Counted from the first letter of the stretch, positions 7,393 through 14,465 are shown. The stretch is DNA of 64,000 bases from an uncultured Clostridia bacterium (GCA_934141555.1 CAKPCK010000004.1:38698-102697); one strand, 5' to 3'. Numbers and translations are program-made. Notes: a model not told the origin generated them from the sequence alone.

Positions 7393-7686
7393 CTAAAACC
7401 TCCCTAAAATCCAATATGCTATTAATCTATACCATTTCTCATTTTCTTCAAGATCACAATCTATTGTATGATCTTTGAATAATCCAATTTTATATAATCT
7501 ATTATGTGCCTTCCATTCTCTAATCCAACTATTAATGCTTCTTTTACTAACAAAACCTGTCCTAAATTTAAATTCCTCTAACACTAATTTCATAAATTCT
7601 TTACTTTTCGCTTTACGTGGATTCATTATTCTTACATCTGCAGCATTATATTTTATTTTTATTCCCAAAACTTTTATATTTTCCAC
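7393..7686 (-). CDS. Hypothetical phage protein (GTG start)
   Basis: 97 residues, basic and Trp-rich (NSWIREWKAHNRLYKIGLF), possibly a DNA-binding fold. AAAGGAG lies 8 bases before the GTG. Function unknown. Confidence 0.55.
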   Translation of the reverse strand: MENIKVLGIKIKYNAADVRIMNPRKAKSKEFMKLVLEEFKFRTGFVSKRSINSWIREWKAHNRLYKIGLFKDHTIDCDLEENEKWYRLIAYWILGRF

Positions 7687-7705
7687 TTTGAAATCTCCTT
7701 TGTTT

Positions 7706-7993
7706 CTAATTATTTTTTTCTAATTGTTTTATTGCTTCTTTAACACATTTACAGCATAGAACTACTGTTATCTGTCCACATTGAGTCAATGAATGTGGTA
7801 AAATTGTTATTCCACCGCTTCTTTCTTCTTGCTTTTTATCTAGTCTTATTTCATCTTTGCAATAATCACAAATGTAATAATCGTATAATTTAGTCATTTT
7901 TCGATTTATCGTATTACTTTTTTCACCTTCTACTTGCATTTTTTGATATTTTTGAGGCGCTTTTCTATATTTAATTTCTGTTATATCTAACAC
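7706..7993 (-). CDS. Hypothetical phage protein with CDYC/CCKC zinc-finger pattern
   Basis: 95 residues. CDYC (about 42-45) and CCKC (about 79-82) form a treble-clef-like or zinc-ribbon pair. The GTG start has AAAGGAG 7 bases upstream and overlaps the end of the preceding gene. Function unknown. Confidence 0.55.
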   Translation of the reverse strand: MLDITEIKYRKAPQKYQKMQVEGEKSNTINRKMTKLYDYYICDYCKDEIRLDKKQEERSGGITILPHSLTQCGQITVVLCCKCVKEAIKQLEKNN

Positions 7994-8367
7994 TCTTTTG
8001 CTCCTTTATTTTCTATTCTTGGTATATAATCTTCTTCAAGAGCTATCTGCTCCGCTTTTTTGATATATGCTATATATTTTCTCTTTTGTTTATTTAATTG
8101 TGTAGTTCTTGATTTGCAATCATTTAAACTATGTTTTACTAGATCTACTTCTTTTTCCCTTTCCTCTTTTGTTAAACCTTTTAATTCTTTTGCTAACCTA
8201 TATCCCGTATTCTGACTGCTATAAATTACAACTCTTTTCTTTTTGAGTTCACTTATCCTGCTTCTTACTTCTCTGTCAGAAAAACTTGTTGCTTCAACTA
8301 ATTCTTTTCTTGTTGTATATTTCTCAGTAGATAAATAATCTTTTATATCTATTACATTTTGTTTCAT
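7987..8367 (-). CDS. Winged-helix/HTH phage protein
   Basis: 126 residues. Residues about 5-60 (DIKDYLSTEKYTTRKELVEA, then SFSDREVRSRISELKKKR) form a winged helix, and the C-terminal half is a basic coiled coil. It follows the replication gene, so a role in early gene control or replication is possible. The ATG at 8367 is preferred over an upstream GTG because of the spacing from AAAGTGAG. Confidence 0.55.
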   Translation of the reverse strand: MKQNVIDIKDYLSTEKYTTRKELVEATSFSDREVRSRISELKKKRVVIYSSQNTGYRLAKELKGLTKEEREKEVDLVKHSLNDCKSRTTQLNKQKRKYIAYIKKAEQIALEEDYIPRIENKGAKEC

Positions 8368-8389
8368 TTGTTTTTTTCTCACTTTCTAT

Positions 8390-8927
8390 CTATATTTCAG
8401 ATAATGCATAAAATAATGCATTTTGGCTTTCTTCCGATATTTTTTGATAATTTTCATCTCTTCTGCATTCAGAAAAAACTTTAATAAAATTTCGTTCTTC
8501 TGCAAGCCTTTTTTTATATATATTAAATAAATTAATATAAATGTCTTTGTCTAGTCTATTTATGTTTGCGGTATTAACTACTGCTTTTACTCCGCTTTTT
8601 ACTACCTGATATACTACTATTTGTACTACTATTTATACTTTCAAAATTGTCAGTACAAATTTTATATTTGTTAGGACTTCCTTTTTTTCCTTTTTCATAT
8701 TTAAAAAGTCCCGCTTCTATTAATTTGTCTCTATATGATATAAAAGTTGCTTCTCTTCTTATATCTAAGAGTGCCATCAATCTCTGGTTATCTACTGAAA
8801 TCCATTCGACCCATCCGCATCTATTAAATAGTCCAATCATTTTGTACCATAATAATTGTGATACTGGTGGTAAATAATTTGTTTCGAGCCAAATCTCAAA
8901 AGCTTTCATTAAATCTATGTATGTCAT
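8390..8927 (-). pseudogene. DnaD-like phage replication protein, frameshifted
   Basis: The N-terminal 107 residues (MTYIDLMKAFEIWLETNYLP, then a winged helix with LFNRCGWVEWISVDNQRLM) match replication proteins of clostridial phages. After NFES the frame runs into a Ser/Thr tract and stops. One frame away the same DNA reads IVVQIVVYQVVKSGVKAVV and then NTANINRLDKDIY, and stays open for about 60 more residues to 8390, as the family's Val-Val linker and C-terminus do. One extra base in the T-run at 8632-8634 explains this. The protein binds origin DNA or a helicase loader in related phages; here it is probably truncated. Confidence 0.7.
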
Positions 8928-8967
8928 TTCATTTTCCTTTCGTAAAAAATAAAATTAAAGGGATAAA

Positions 8968-9240
8968 CTATTGTCTATCCCTGTTGTCAATTTCTTTATA
9001 TTCTTCTAACACTGCACTTTGAATCTTTTTTCTTAACTCATTGTCGATTGGATGTGCTAAATTGTAAAATTTCCCTTGCATATTTCTGAATTTTGGAAAA
9101 GCTATAAATAATTCTCCATTTCTTCCTTCTACAACTTCAATTTGCTTTACACAAATTGCTTCGTCTAAAACTATACTTGCAATAGCTTTTATACAGCCTG
9201 CATTTTTTAATTTTTTCATATTCACTCTTGTTACTCTCAT
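8968..9240 (-). CDS. spoVG: Phage-encoded SpoVG family protein
   Basis: 90 residues, full length for SpoVG. It has the family core: MRVTRVNMKKL, then IASIVLDEAICVKQIEVVEG, then LFIAFPKF, and NLAHPIDNELRKKIQ with the conserved AHPI. SpoVG proteins are small dimeric nucleic-acid-binding regulators of sporulation and septation. Copies in phages are known but their role is not settled. GGAGG precedes the ATG and overlaps the stop of the HNH gene, so the two are coupled. Confidence 0.9.
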   Translation of the reverse strand: MRVTRVNMKKLKNAGCIKAIASIVLDEAICVKQIEVVEGRNGELFIAFPKFRNMQGKFYNLAHPIDNELRKKIQSAVLEEYKEIDNRDRQ

Positions 9241-9242
9241 CT

Positions 9243-9692
9243 TTAATCCTCCAATAAATAATTTTTTTTAAATTCTTTCATAAATAACTCATGACTATAT
9301 TTTTTTTCAAATATAATTTGAGCTTCTTGCATATATTTAGTTCTTAATTCAATATCTAAATCATATTTTTGATGACATTTTCGGCAAATCGGTATAACTA
9401 GTCCATATCTCATACTCATTTGTCTGTTTTTGCCTTCAAAAACCTCATTTAGATCATCTTTTTTGTTTATATTGCATATGTAACATATCTTTAAACTGTC
9501 TGTTATTATGCTGAATCTTTTATCTTCTAACTTCTTCAGCTTATTAGATTTTTTCTTTAGTTCTTTTTGAATTTTGTATTCTTTATTTATACATGATGCA
9601 CATTCTTTTAATTGAATTTTTCTTTTTCTATAGATACAATAAAAATATTTTTGATACTTCTTAGTTCTGATTCTAAAATTAACACATTTCAT
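9243..9692 (-). CDS. HNH/NinG-like putative recombination endonuclease
   Basis: 149 residues. The C-terminal domain has CYIC, then DDLNEVFEGKNRQMSMRYG, then IPICRKCHQKYD, a zinc-knuckle HNH-like fold seen in phage recombination nucleases. The N-terminal 50 residues carry another Cys group (CIYRKRKIQLKECASC). The canonical catalytic His of HNH is replaced by the EVFEG context typical of this phage subfamily. Located between early membrane proteins and spoVG. Confidence 0.65.
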   Translation of the reverse strand: MKCVNFRIRTKKYQKYFYCIYRKRKIQLKECASCINKEYKIQKELKKKSNKLKKLEDKRFSIITDSLKICYICNINKKDDLNEVFEGKNRQMSMRYGLVIPICRKCHQKYDLDIELRTKYMQEAQIIFEKKYSHELFMKEFKKNYLLED

Positions 9693-9773
9693 GTTTTTCT
9701 CTCTATTTCTTGATTTTTCAATACTTTTATGATAAAATTGATATGAAAAATCATTTGTTAAGTAATTGATTTT

Positions 9774-10034
9774 TTAGAAGTTATCTATATCGGTTTGGTC
9801 GCTTGATTGGATAACTTTTTCTATTTGCTCATTCTTTTCTTCTGCAGAAGAATCTGAATAAATTATTAAATTTATTTTTATCATCTTTTTCATTAATCTA
9901 CTTGTTAATTTGCTATATTCTGTACAAAGTTGTTGATATTGTTTTATTATCTTATTTGTCTTTTTATCATTTGCTATGTCTAATACAAGTGCTAATATTG
10001 TTAATAAGATCCATGCTATTAATAAAACTTCCAT
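9774..10034 (-). CDS. Small single-helix membrane protein
   Basis: 86 residues. It has a hydrophobic N-terminal helix (about residues 3-20) and then a charged helical tail ending in acidic residues. AAAGGAGG lies before the ATG, which overlaps the preceding stop as TAATG. Function unknown. Confidence 0.55.
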   Translation of the reverse strand: MEVLLIAWILLTILALVLDIANDKKTNKIIKQYQQLCTEYSKLTSRLMKKMIKINLIIYSDSSAEEKNEQIEKVIQSSDQTDIDNF

Positions 10035-10282
10035 TAAATTTCCTCCTTTATCTTTTTTATTTTTTTAATTATTTCATCTAGTTCTTCATTCTCAGTATCC
10101 TTTTTTCTTAATAAATAAGAAACTTGTTCATCTTCAATAAAATATATACATACTTTTATTTCTTTAAAAAAGTCATATTTTCTACTTTGATAAATTTCTA
10201 TATCGAACAATATCTGGTTATTTTTCTTCTGAATTTCATCTGCTAGTTCATAAATTTCTTTGATTTTTTCAGCTATTTCCAT
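10034..10282 (-). CDS. Hypothetical phage protein
   Basis: 82 residues, soluble, helix-beta-helix in appearance, ending KKIKKIKEEI. AAGGAG is upstream of the ATG, and the gene is coupled to the membrane protein that follows. Function unknown. Confidence 0.5.
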   Translation of the reverse strand: MEIAEKIKEIYELADEIQKKNNQILFDIEIYQSRKYDFFKEIKVCIYFIEDEQVSYLLRKKDTENEELDEIIKKIKKIKEEI

Positions 10283-10307
10283 AATACTTTCTCCTTTTCT
10301 TTTTAAA

Positions 10308-10508
10308 CTAAGAATTTTGTAATCTTTTTTCTGTTCTAATAATAAATATAAAACTGCAAATTGTAATTATAAAAATTACTTTGACTATAAAATTCATTGT
10401 TATTATATTGGATAAAAACTCTGCTACAACTCCTACAATAACAGGTAGTATTACAAATATAAATATAAACATTATTCCAACTATTGTTGTCCCTATTATT
10501 TTTTTCAT
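10308..10508 (-). CDS. Small two-helix membrane protein
   Basis: 66 residues, almost entirely hydrophobic with two helices (about 5-27 and 38-56) and a basic C-terminus. AAGGTGA precedes the ATG. Function unknown; small membrane proteins in early phage regions sometimes act in superinfection exclusion. Confidence 0.5.
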   Translation of the reverse strand: MKKIIGTTIVGIMFIFIFVILPVIVGVVAEFLSNIITMNFIVKVIFIITICSFIFIIRTEKRLQNS

Positions 10509-10523
10509 TTGTTCACCTTCTTT

Positions 10524-10730
10524 CTAATTATAAATTTGTTGCATTATTTCAAATGCTCTATCTAAATTTACTCTTATTAACTTTTCTCCTACTTTTATCT
10601 TCGCTTCTTGCATTTCTGGTCTTGCTAATATCTTATAAGTTTGTGATTTACTTAATTTGTATTGTTCACCAAACTGCTTTGGAGTTACATACTTAACTCT
10701 TGCTTTCTCTTGTAACTTTGTTGCCGGCAT
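10524..10730 (-). CDS. Excisionase-like HTH protein
   Basis: 68 residues. VTPKQFGEQYKLSKSQTYKI is a MerR-like/excisionase helix-turn-helix, followed by a small wing. It is the first gene of the leftward early operon and reads from the first copy of the duplicated divergent promoter. Excisionases of tRNA-integrating elements have this size and fold, but a plain early repressor is equally possible. The ATG after TAGGAG is used rather than an ATG six codons earlier. Confidence 0.6.
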   Translation of the reverse strand: MPATKLQEKARVKYVTPKQFGEQYKLSKSQTYKILARPEMQEAKIKVGEKLIRVNLDRAFEIMQQIYN

Positions 10731-10795
10731 TTTCTCATCTCCTATCATTGTAAAATTTTAGTATTTATTGTATAATCCACTCGAAAGGTGGTGAT
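10728..10795. repeat. Duplicated divergent promoter module, copy 1
   Basis: A 68-bp segment is 60/68 identical to 11166-11233, in the same orientation and 438 bp away. It runs from the start codon of the leftward gene through TTGTAA-17-TATAAT (10748-10776, reading right) into the ribosome binding site of the rightward gene. A partial dyad CCAC/GTGG lies at the predicted transcription start. Confidence 0.75.
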
Positions 10796-10802
10796 GTATT
10801 TT

Positions 10803-11000
10803 ATGTCTCATATTAGAAGAATTTTTGTTAATTTACCATTTGAAGGTTGGAAAGAATTAACAAACAACGATACTATATTTAATGAACCGGCTTATACCTG
10901 GATAAGAGAACACAATATAGAAGAATATCAATTTATATGGCTCTCTTTTGAAGGTAATGGTCATAAGGTTCATGTATCACAACTTCAATTTATGAATTAA
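10803..11000 (+). CDS. Hypothetical small phage protein
   Basis: 65 residues, Trp- and aromatic-rich (NLPFEGWKELTNN, YQFIWLSFEGNGHKVHVSQL). The ATG chosen lies about 11 bases after AAAGGTGG; an earlier ATG is too close to that site. It is driven by the rightward promoter of repeat copy 1 and converges on the small gene that follows (24-base tail overlap). Function unknown. Confidence 0.5.
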   Translation: MSHIRRIFVNLPFEGWKELTNNDTIFNEPAYTWIREHNIEEYQFIWLSFEGNGHKVHVSQLQFMN

Positions 11001-11168
11001 ATTTTTCTTTAAGGTTTCTAACTGCGAATTAGGGACCTTTTTGTATTCAACATCTCTATAAGCAATATCTATTTCATTCTTTATTTGATTCCATTGTTCC
11101 AATGTTAAATCTTTTAAAATTTCTAATATTTTTTCTATTCTATTTTCTTCTATTGTCTTTTCGTTCAT
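10977..11168 (-). CDS. Hypothetical small helical protein
   Basis: 63 residues. A helical bundle-like sequence (KTIEENRIEKILEILKDL, then WNQIKNEIDIAYRDVEYKK). AGAGGAG lies 8 bases before the ATG. It is the leftward partner of repeat copy 2, in the place occupied by the excisionase-like gene in copy 1, but is not similar in sequence. Function unknown. Confidence 0.5.
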   Translation of the reverse strand: MNEKTIEENRIEKILEILKDLTLEQWNQIKNEIDIAYRDVEYKKVPNSQLETLKKNLIHKLKL

Positions 11169-11233
11169 TTTCTCAACTCCTCTCATTGTAAAATTTTGGT
11201 ATTTGTTATATAATCACCTCGAAAGGTAGTGAT
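11166..11233. repeat. Duplicated divergent promoter module, copy 2
   Basis: Second copy of the 68-bp module. TTGTAA (11186-11191) and TATAAT (11209-11214) are 17 bp apart. A perfect 8-bp inverted repeat, ATAATCAC (11210-11217) and GTGATTAT (11229-11236), covers the -10 and the start site. This is where a repressor dimer would block transcription. Confidence 0.75.
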
Positions 11234-11238
11234 TATAT

Positions 11239-11784
11239 ATGCCTATCATTAACAAAATTCAAACAATATCTATTTCAGACAGAATACAAATTATTTCAAT
11301 TATTTGTACTTCAATTCTTTCAATTATCGCTATAATAATTTCTGTACTCACTCTGATACAGAACAACAAGATGATTTTCGAGAGTAACAAACCTTATTTA
11401 TCAATTTTTGCTAGAACAACAAATTTTACTTCTCCACGTTTGTATCTTGTATTAAAAAATTTTGGAACTAGCGGTGCTACAATTTTAAATATTGAATATG
11501 ATGAAATTTTTGATTGTTTTCTTAAAAAGAAACCTTTTGAACATATGAAAAATGTTTTTATTGCTCCAAATCAAACTTTCCTATATCCATTAAATAAATC
11601 TGAAACTTTATGTAAGCCCGTTAATTTTAAGATTACATACCAGTATTTAGGCAAAACATATATTGAAAATTGTTGTGTTAATTTTGATCAATTTTCTGAT
11701 ATTTGCTATTTAAAGACTCATTGTTCTAATGACGTAAAAGAATTGTCCGAAATTTTACAAGAAATGACTATTCAGAACATTTAG
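11239..11784 (+). CDS. Membrane-anchored hypothetical protein
   Basis: 181 residues. One N-terminal transmembrane helix (about residues 16-40) is followed by a beta-rich domain of about 130 residues (PYLSIFARTTNF, LYLVLKNFGTSGATILNIEY) that would be extracytoplasmic or membrane-associated. Driven by repeat copy 2. Genes of this type beside the switch are often expressed in lysogens and can act in exclusion, but that is inference only. Confidence 0.6.
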   Translation: MPIINKIQTISISDRIQIISIICTSILSIIAIIISVLTLIQNNKMIFESNKPYLSIFARTTNFTSPRLYLVLKNFGTSGATILNIEYDEIFDCFLKKKPFEHMKNVFIAPNQTFLYPLNKSETLCKPVNFKITYQYLGKTYIENCCVNFDQFSDICYLKTHCSNDVKELSEILQEMTIQNI

Positions 11785-11945
11785 ACTATAGTTTCTTGTA
11801 ATTTATCAATTGCTTTTTCTAAAACAAACTTATTTACTGCATAAGTTTGTTTCTTTTTTTTTAATAGATTCAAAATATCATCCACTTGATTGTTGACTTC
11901 AATAACTGATATCTCTGAATTTCCCACTAAATATTCTTGCCCCAT
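11781..11945 (-). CDS. Short hypothetical protein (54 aa)
   Basis: It reads MGQEYLVGNSEISVIEVNNQ, then a helix rich in Lys, and ends LQETIV. GAGGAG lies about 10 bases before the ATG. It converges with the membrane-protein gene, sharing 4 bases, and follows the Cro-like gene in the leftward direction. Function unknown. Confidence 0.5.
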   Translation of the reverse strand: MGQEYLVGNSEISVIEVNNQVDDILNLLKKKKQTYAVNKFVLEKAIDKLQETIV

Positions 11946-11985
11946 TCTCTTATCTCCTCTCTCTGAATTATTATTGTAATTTTTA

Positions 11986-12000
11986 TTAACATTTTGTTAA
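11986..12000. promoter_or_regulatory. Operator copy O1 (TTAACATTTTGTTAA)
   Basis: A perfect copy of the 15-bp near-palindrome found in the switch region. It overlaps the stop codon of the Cro-like gene. As a distal site it could support looping or block elongation. Confidence 0.6.
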
Positions 12001-12189
12001 TTTAATTGCTAAATAAATATCTGCTATACTGCACCCATACAATTTGGCCAATTTTTCTTTCATCTTATCACTTGGATTTCTACTACCATTTTCAATTAAA
12101 GATATATATGTTATTGTAGTATTAAGTTGTTTGGCAACTTGCTTTTGAGTTAAACCATTATCTTCACGTAATATTTTTAATGTTTTCAT
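11986..12189 (-). CDS. Cro-like XRE family regulator
   Basis: 67 residues, a single HTH_3 domain: LREDNGLTQKQVAKQLNTTI then SLIENGSRNPS. The start is the ATG after GGAGGTGC. It is transcribed leftward from a consensus promoter (TTGACA-17-TATAAT at 12232-12260) that contains operator O3 in its spacer. By position this is the Cro-type protein that commits the prophage to lytic growth and opens the leftward early operon. Confidence 0.8.
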   Translation of the reverse strand: MKTLKILREDNGLTQKQVAKQLNTTITYISLIENGSRNPSDKMKEKLAKLYGCSIADIYLAIKLTKC

Positions 12190-12203
12190 TTTTGCACCTC
12201 CTT

Positions 12204-12344
12204 TTAACATTTTGTTAATTGATATGATGCAATTATATATTAACGTTTTGTTAATGTCAATACTTTTTTCAAAAATATTTTAACAATTGGTTAAAAGTAT
12301 TGATATATCTAGGAAAAAACTTTACAAGTTTAACATTTTGTTAT
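12204..12344. promoter_or_regulatory. Lysogeny switch: operators O2-O5 and two divergent promoters
   Basis: Four operator copies lie at 12204-12218, 12240-12254 (one change), 12280-12294 (two changes) and 12330-12344 (one change). O3 exactly fills the 17-bp spacer of the leftward promoter between its -35 (12255-12260) and -10 (12232-12237). O5 lies in the spacer of the rightward promoter TTTACA (12321-12326) and TATAAT (12344-12349). Binding at O3 would shut the Cro-side promoter, and binding at O5 would make the repressor limit its own synthesis. Confidence 0.8.
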
Positions 12345-12378
12345 ATAATTTTGTTATACTTTTTAAAAGGAGTTTGAT

Positions 12379-12720
12379 ATGAATAGATTAAAATTATTAA
12401 GAGAAGAAAAAAAGTTAACGCAAAGTGATATCGCTAAACTATTAAATATCACAATTGCTGCATATAGTTATTATGAAAATGAAAAAAGAGATATGACACC
12501 AGACACAATCTTAAAACTAGCAGATTATTTTGGTGTTTCAACAGATTATCTATTAGGAAAATCTGATGTAAGAAACTCTGAAATTAAAGATAATGATTTA
12601 TTAGATTTAGCAAGTATGGGATTTAATGCTGATAGCTACACCCCACCAACTTCTACTCAAAAAGAACAAATTAAAGGTTTGCTTGAAGTAGTTTTAAAAG
12701 ATAACAAAAAAAATAAATAA
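12379..12720 (+). CDS. CI-like XRE family repressor
   Basis: 113 residues. N-terminal HTH_3 (LREEKKLTQSDIAKLLNITI, then YYENEKRDMTPDTILKLADY, then FGVSTDYLLGKSD), then a short C-terminal tail without the protease-like domain of lambda CI. Small repressors of this kind are inactivated by a partner ImmA-type protease, and such a gene follows immediately. Transcribed rightward from the promoter holding operator O5. AAAAGGAG precedes the ATG. Confidence 0.85.
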   Translation: MNRLKLLREEKKLTQSDIAKLLNITIAAYSYYENEKRDMTPDTILKLADYFGVSTDYLLGKSDVRNSEIKDNDLLDLASMGFNADSYTPPTSTQKEQIKGLLEVVLKDNKKNK

Positions 12721-12748
12721 GTGCAAAAAATATTATAGGAGATTAAAA

Positions 12749-13169
12749 ATGGATCTAAATAATTTATATAATCTAGCTGAAAAAGAAAATATCAAAATAT
12801 ATGATTGGTATATAGAAAATGCTTATGGGATATTTTTAAATATAGATAAAATAAATGCAATTGCACTAAACTATTCTGAATTAAACACAAGTATTGATGA
12901 AAAATGTGTATTATCCGAAGAACTTGGTCATTATTATATGGAAGCTACCTATCCAGTGAATACAGAGGATCAAATTTTAATAGACAAACAGGAATATCGT
13001 GCAAAGAAATGCAGTTATTATGCTCTTATTCCTTTTGAAAAGCTAAAATTAGCTGTTAAAAAACGGGATTAATACAATTTATGCTCTTGCAGAATATTTT
13101 GAAGTTACAATTCAATATATGCAAAATGCAATAAGTTTTTATACAGAAAAATATGGTTTTATATGCTAA
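12749..13169 (+). pseudogene. ImmA/IrrE-like gene with C-terminal frameshift
   Basis: The open part gives 107 residues with CVLSEELGHYY, the family's metal-site region. Its first His is Ser here, as I have seen in other clostridial members. After AVKK the frame breaks at an A-run (13058-13063). Removing one A lets the protein continue NGINTIYALAEYFEV and then end YTEKYGFIC at 13169, giving about 139 residues. ImmA-type proteins cleave the partner repressor to induce the prophage. The present sequence makes a shortened form that may not work. Confidence 0.7.
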
Positions 13170-13213
13170 AGATAAGTTTTATATACTTATCTTATTTTTT
13201 TAGGAGGTACATT

Positions 13214-14317
13214 ATGCCAAAAACAAAATATAAAAAACGAAAAGATGGTAGATATCAAACATCAGTTGTTATAGATGGTGTAAAAAAATATATAATAGCA
13301 AAAACAGCTGATGAACTAGATAATAAAATCACAGAAATAAATTATAAAAAATTAAAAGGTATGTCTCAATCTTTTTCTGACATAACATTTAAACAATATG
13401 CAGATAAATGGTTTGATATTAACATTTCTATAAAAGAGGTAGCAACCCAAAATAGTGTAAAAAATAGATTGAAGCACATTAATAAATATATAGGCAATGT
13501 AAAATTAAGAAACTTAAAGAAATATCAAATACAAGAAATTCAAACTAATATGCTTAAGGCTGGATATACAGATATTACAAACCGAACTATAGCTGAATGT
13601 AAAAGAGTTTTAGAAGATGCTGTAAATAACGATATTATAGAGAAAAATGTTGCAAACGGAATTAAAGCTGTAAAATTTCCAAAAACTGAAAGAGTTCCTT
13701 TAACACAATATGAAGATTCTAAAGTTATTGAATGCGCACAAAATCACAAGTATGGTTTATTTATATTGTTATTGAGATACTGTGGCATAAGACCGGAGGA
13801 AGCTGTTGCATTAACTATAGCCGATGTAGATTTGAATAATAAACTTTTGAATATAAATAAAGCTGTCTCTCTTGCTAAAAATCAACCTCAATTAAAAGCT
13901 ACTAAAAATTTAAAAAACAGAAAAATTCCTATTCCTAATTTTCTAATTAAATCATTAGAAAAAGAAGTTGATTATCGTTCTGAAAATGGTATTAAATACC
14001 TTTTTACCAAAGAAACAGATAAATTATCAATGCTAACAAAACAAGCATTGAAAACCCATTTAGACTCTTTCTTGAATGAAATGAATAAAACTATTACAGA
14101 TGAAGATAAAAAAATTAAATTTTCTTACTATCAGTTAAGACATTCATATTGTACTATGTTATATTATGCAGGGGTTAAAATAAAAAAAGCTCAAGAATTA
14201 ATGGGACATTCTTCTGCTGATATGGTTTATGATATTTACACACATTTAGATGAAGAAAGAGAAAATGCAAACGATTTAATCAATGACTATGTTTCTAATA
14301 AAATTTTAAAGTATTAA
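13214..14317 (+). CDS. int: Tyrosine recombinase (phage integrase)
   Basis: 367 residues with the usual three parts: an AP2-like arm-binding N-terminus (about 1-50), a core-binding SAM-like domain (about 55-150) and the catalytic domain. Catalytic residues are visible: Arg in CGIRPEEA (about 193), Arg and His in YQLRHSY (about 307), GH in LMGHSSADM and the Tyr nucleophile in YDIYTHLD (about 341). The first His of the HxxR box is Tyr, as in several Gram-positive integrases. AGGAGG is placed correctly for the ATG chosen. It points at the attachment site 90 bases downstream. Confidence 0.92.
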   Translation: MPKTKYKKRKDGRYQTSVVIDGVKKYIIAKTADELDNKITEINYKKLKGMSQSFSDITFKQYADKWFDINISIKEVATQNSVKNRLKHINKYIGNVKLRNLKKYQIQEIQTNMLKAGYTDITNRTIAECKRVLEDAVNNDIIEKNVANGIKAVKFPKTERVPLTQYEDSKVIECAQNHKYGLFILLLRYCGIRPEEAVALTIADVDLNNKLLNINKAVSLAKNQPQLKATKNLKNRKIPIPNFLIKSLEKEVDYRSENGIKYLFTKETDKLSMLTKQALKTHLDSFLNEMNKTITDEDKKIKFSYYQLRHSYCTMLYYAGVKIKKAQELMGHSSADMVYDIYTHLDEERENANDLINDYVSNKILKY

Positions 14318-14324
14318 AGTAGAA

Positions 14325-14344
14325 AAGTGGTCAAAAAGTGGTCA
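14325..14344 (+). repeat. Tandem AAGTGGTCA repeats, candidate integrase arm sites
   Basis: Two perfect 9-bp copies start 11 bp apart (14325 and 14336), just after the integrase gene and about 65 bases before the attachment core. Spacing and place fit arm-type binding sites for the integrase N-terminal domain. Confidence 0.55.
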
Positions 14345-14406
14345 AGTGTCTTAATGCATTCATTGTATTCGTTGTAATCACTAGGCTATATAATTTCAGA
14401 TTTTTT

Positions 14407-14453
14407 CCTTGGTAAGGCTGAGGTCACGGGTTCGATTCCCGTTGGAAGCTCCA
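14407..14453 (+). other. Attachment site: 3' half of tRNA-Thr(GGT)
   Basis: From the anticodon loop TTGGTAA onward the sequence folds as tRNA: GGCTG anticodon-stem strand, variable loop, T arm ACGGG-TTCGATT-CCCGT, acceptor strand TGGAAGC, T and CCA. The 5' half, including the other anticodon-stem strand, is missing and replaced by element DNA. The anticodon GGT reads ACC (Thr). The complete tRNA gene should lie at the other end of the element, and crossover is expected in the anticodon loop region. Confidence 0.85.
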
Positions 14454-14465
14454 TATATAATAGAA

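Larger units (their letters stand above)
1..14453 (+). mobile_element. Prophage, integrase-proximal part (left end outside window)
   Basis: Seen: about 35 small tightly packed minus-strand genes, a divergent Cro/CI-type pair, a tyrosine integrase on the plus strand and, just after it, a 3' tRNA-Thr fragment where the element ends. Early-module genes are recognisable (DnaD-like replication protein, HNH protein, SpoVG, adenine methyltransferase, ArpU-like late regulator). No capsid, terminase, tail or lysis gene lies inside the window; these should follow the late promoter, to the left of position 1. At least four genes carry frameshifts. An integrative element with a phage-like early module is the alternative, but the ArpU-like gene and CI/Cro layout favour a phage. 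Confidence 0.88.

Noticed and set aside
7025..7414. Upstream TTG start for the Cys-rich phage gene
   Set aside because: The TTG has no Shine-Dalgarno; GGGAGG lies between it and the ATG that is properly spaced.
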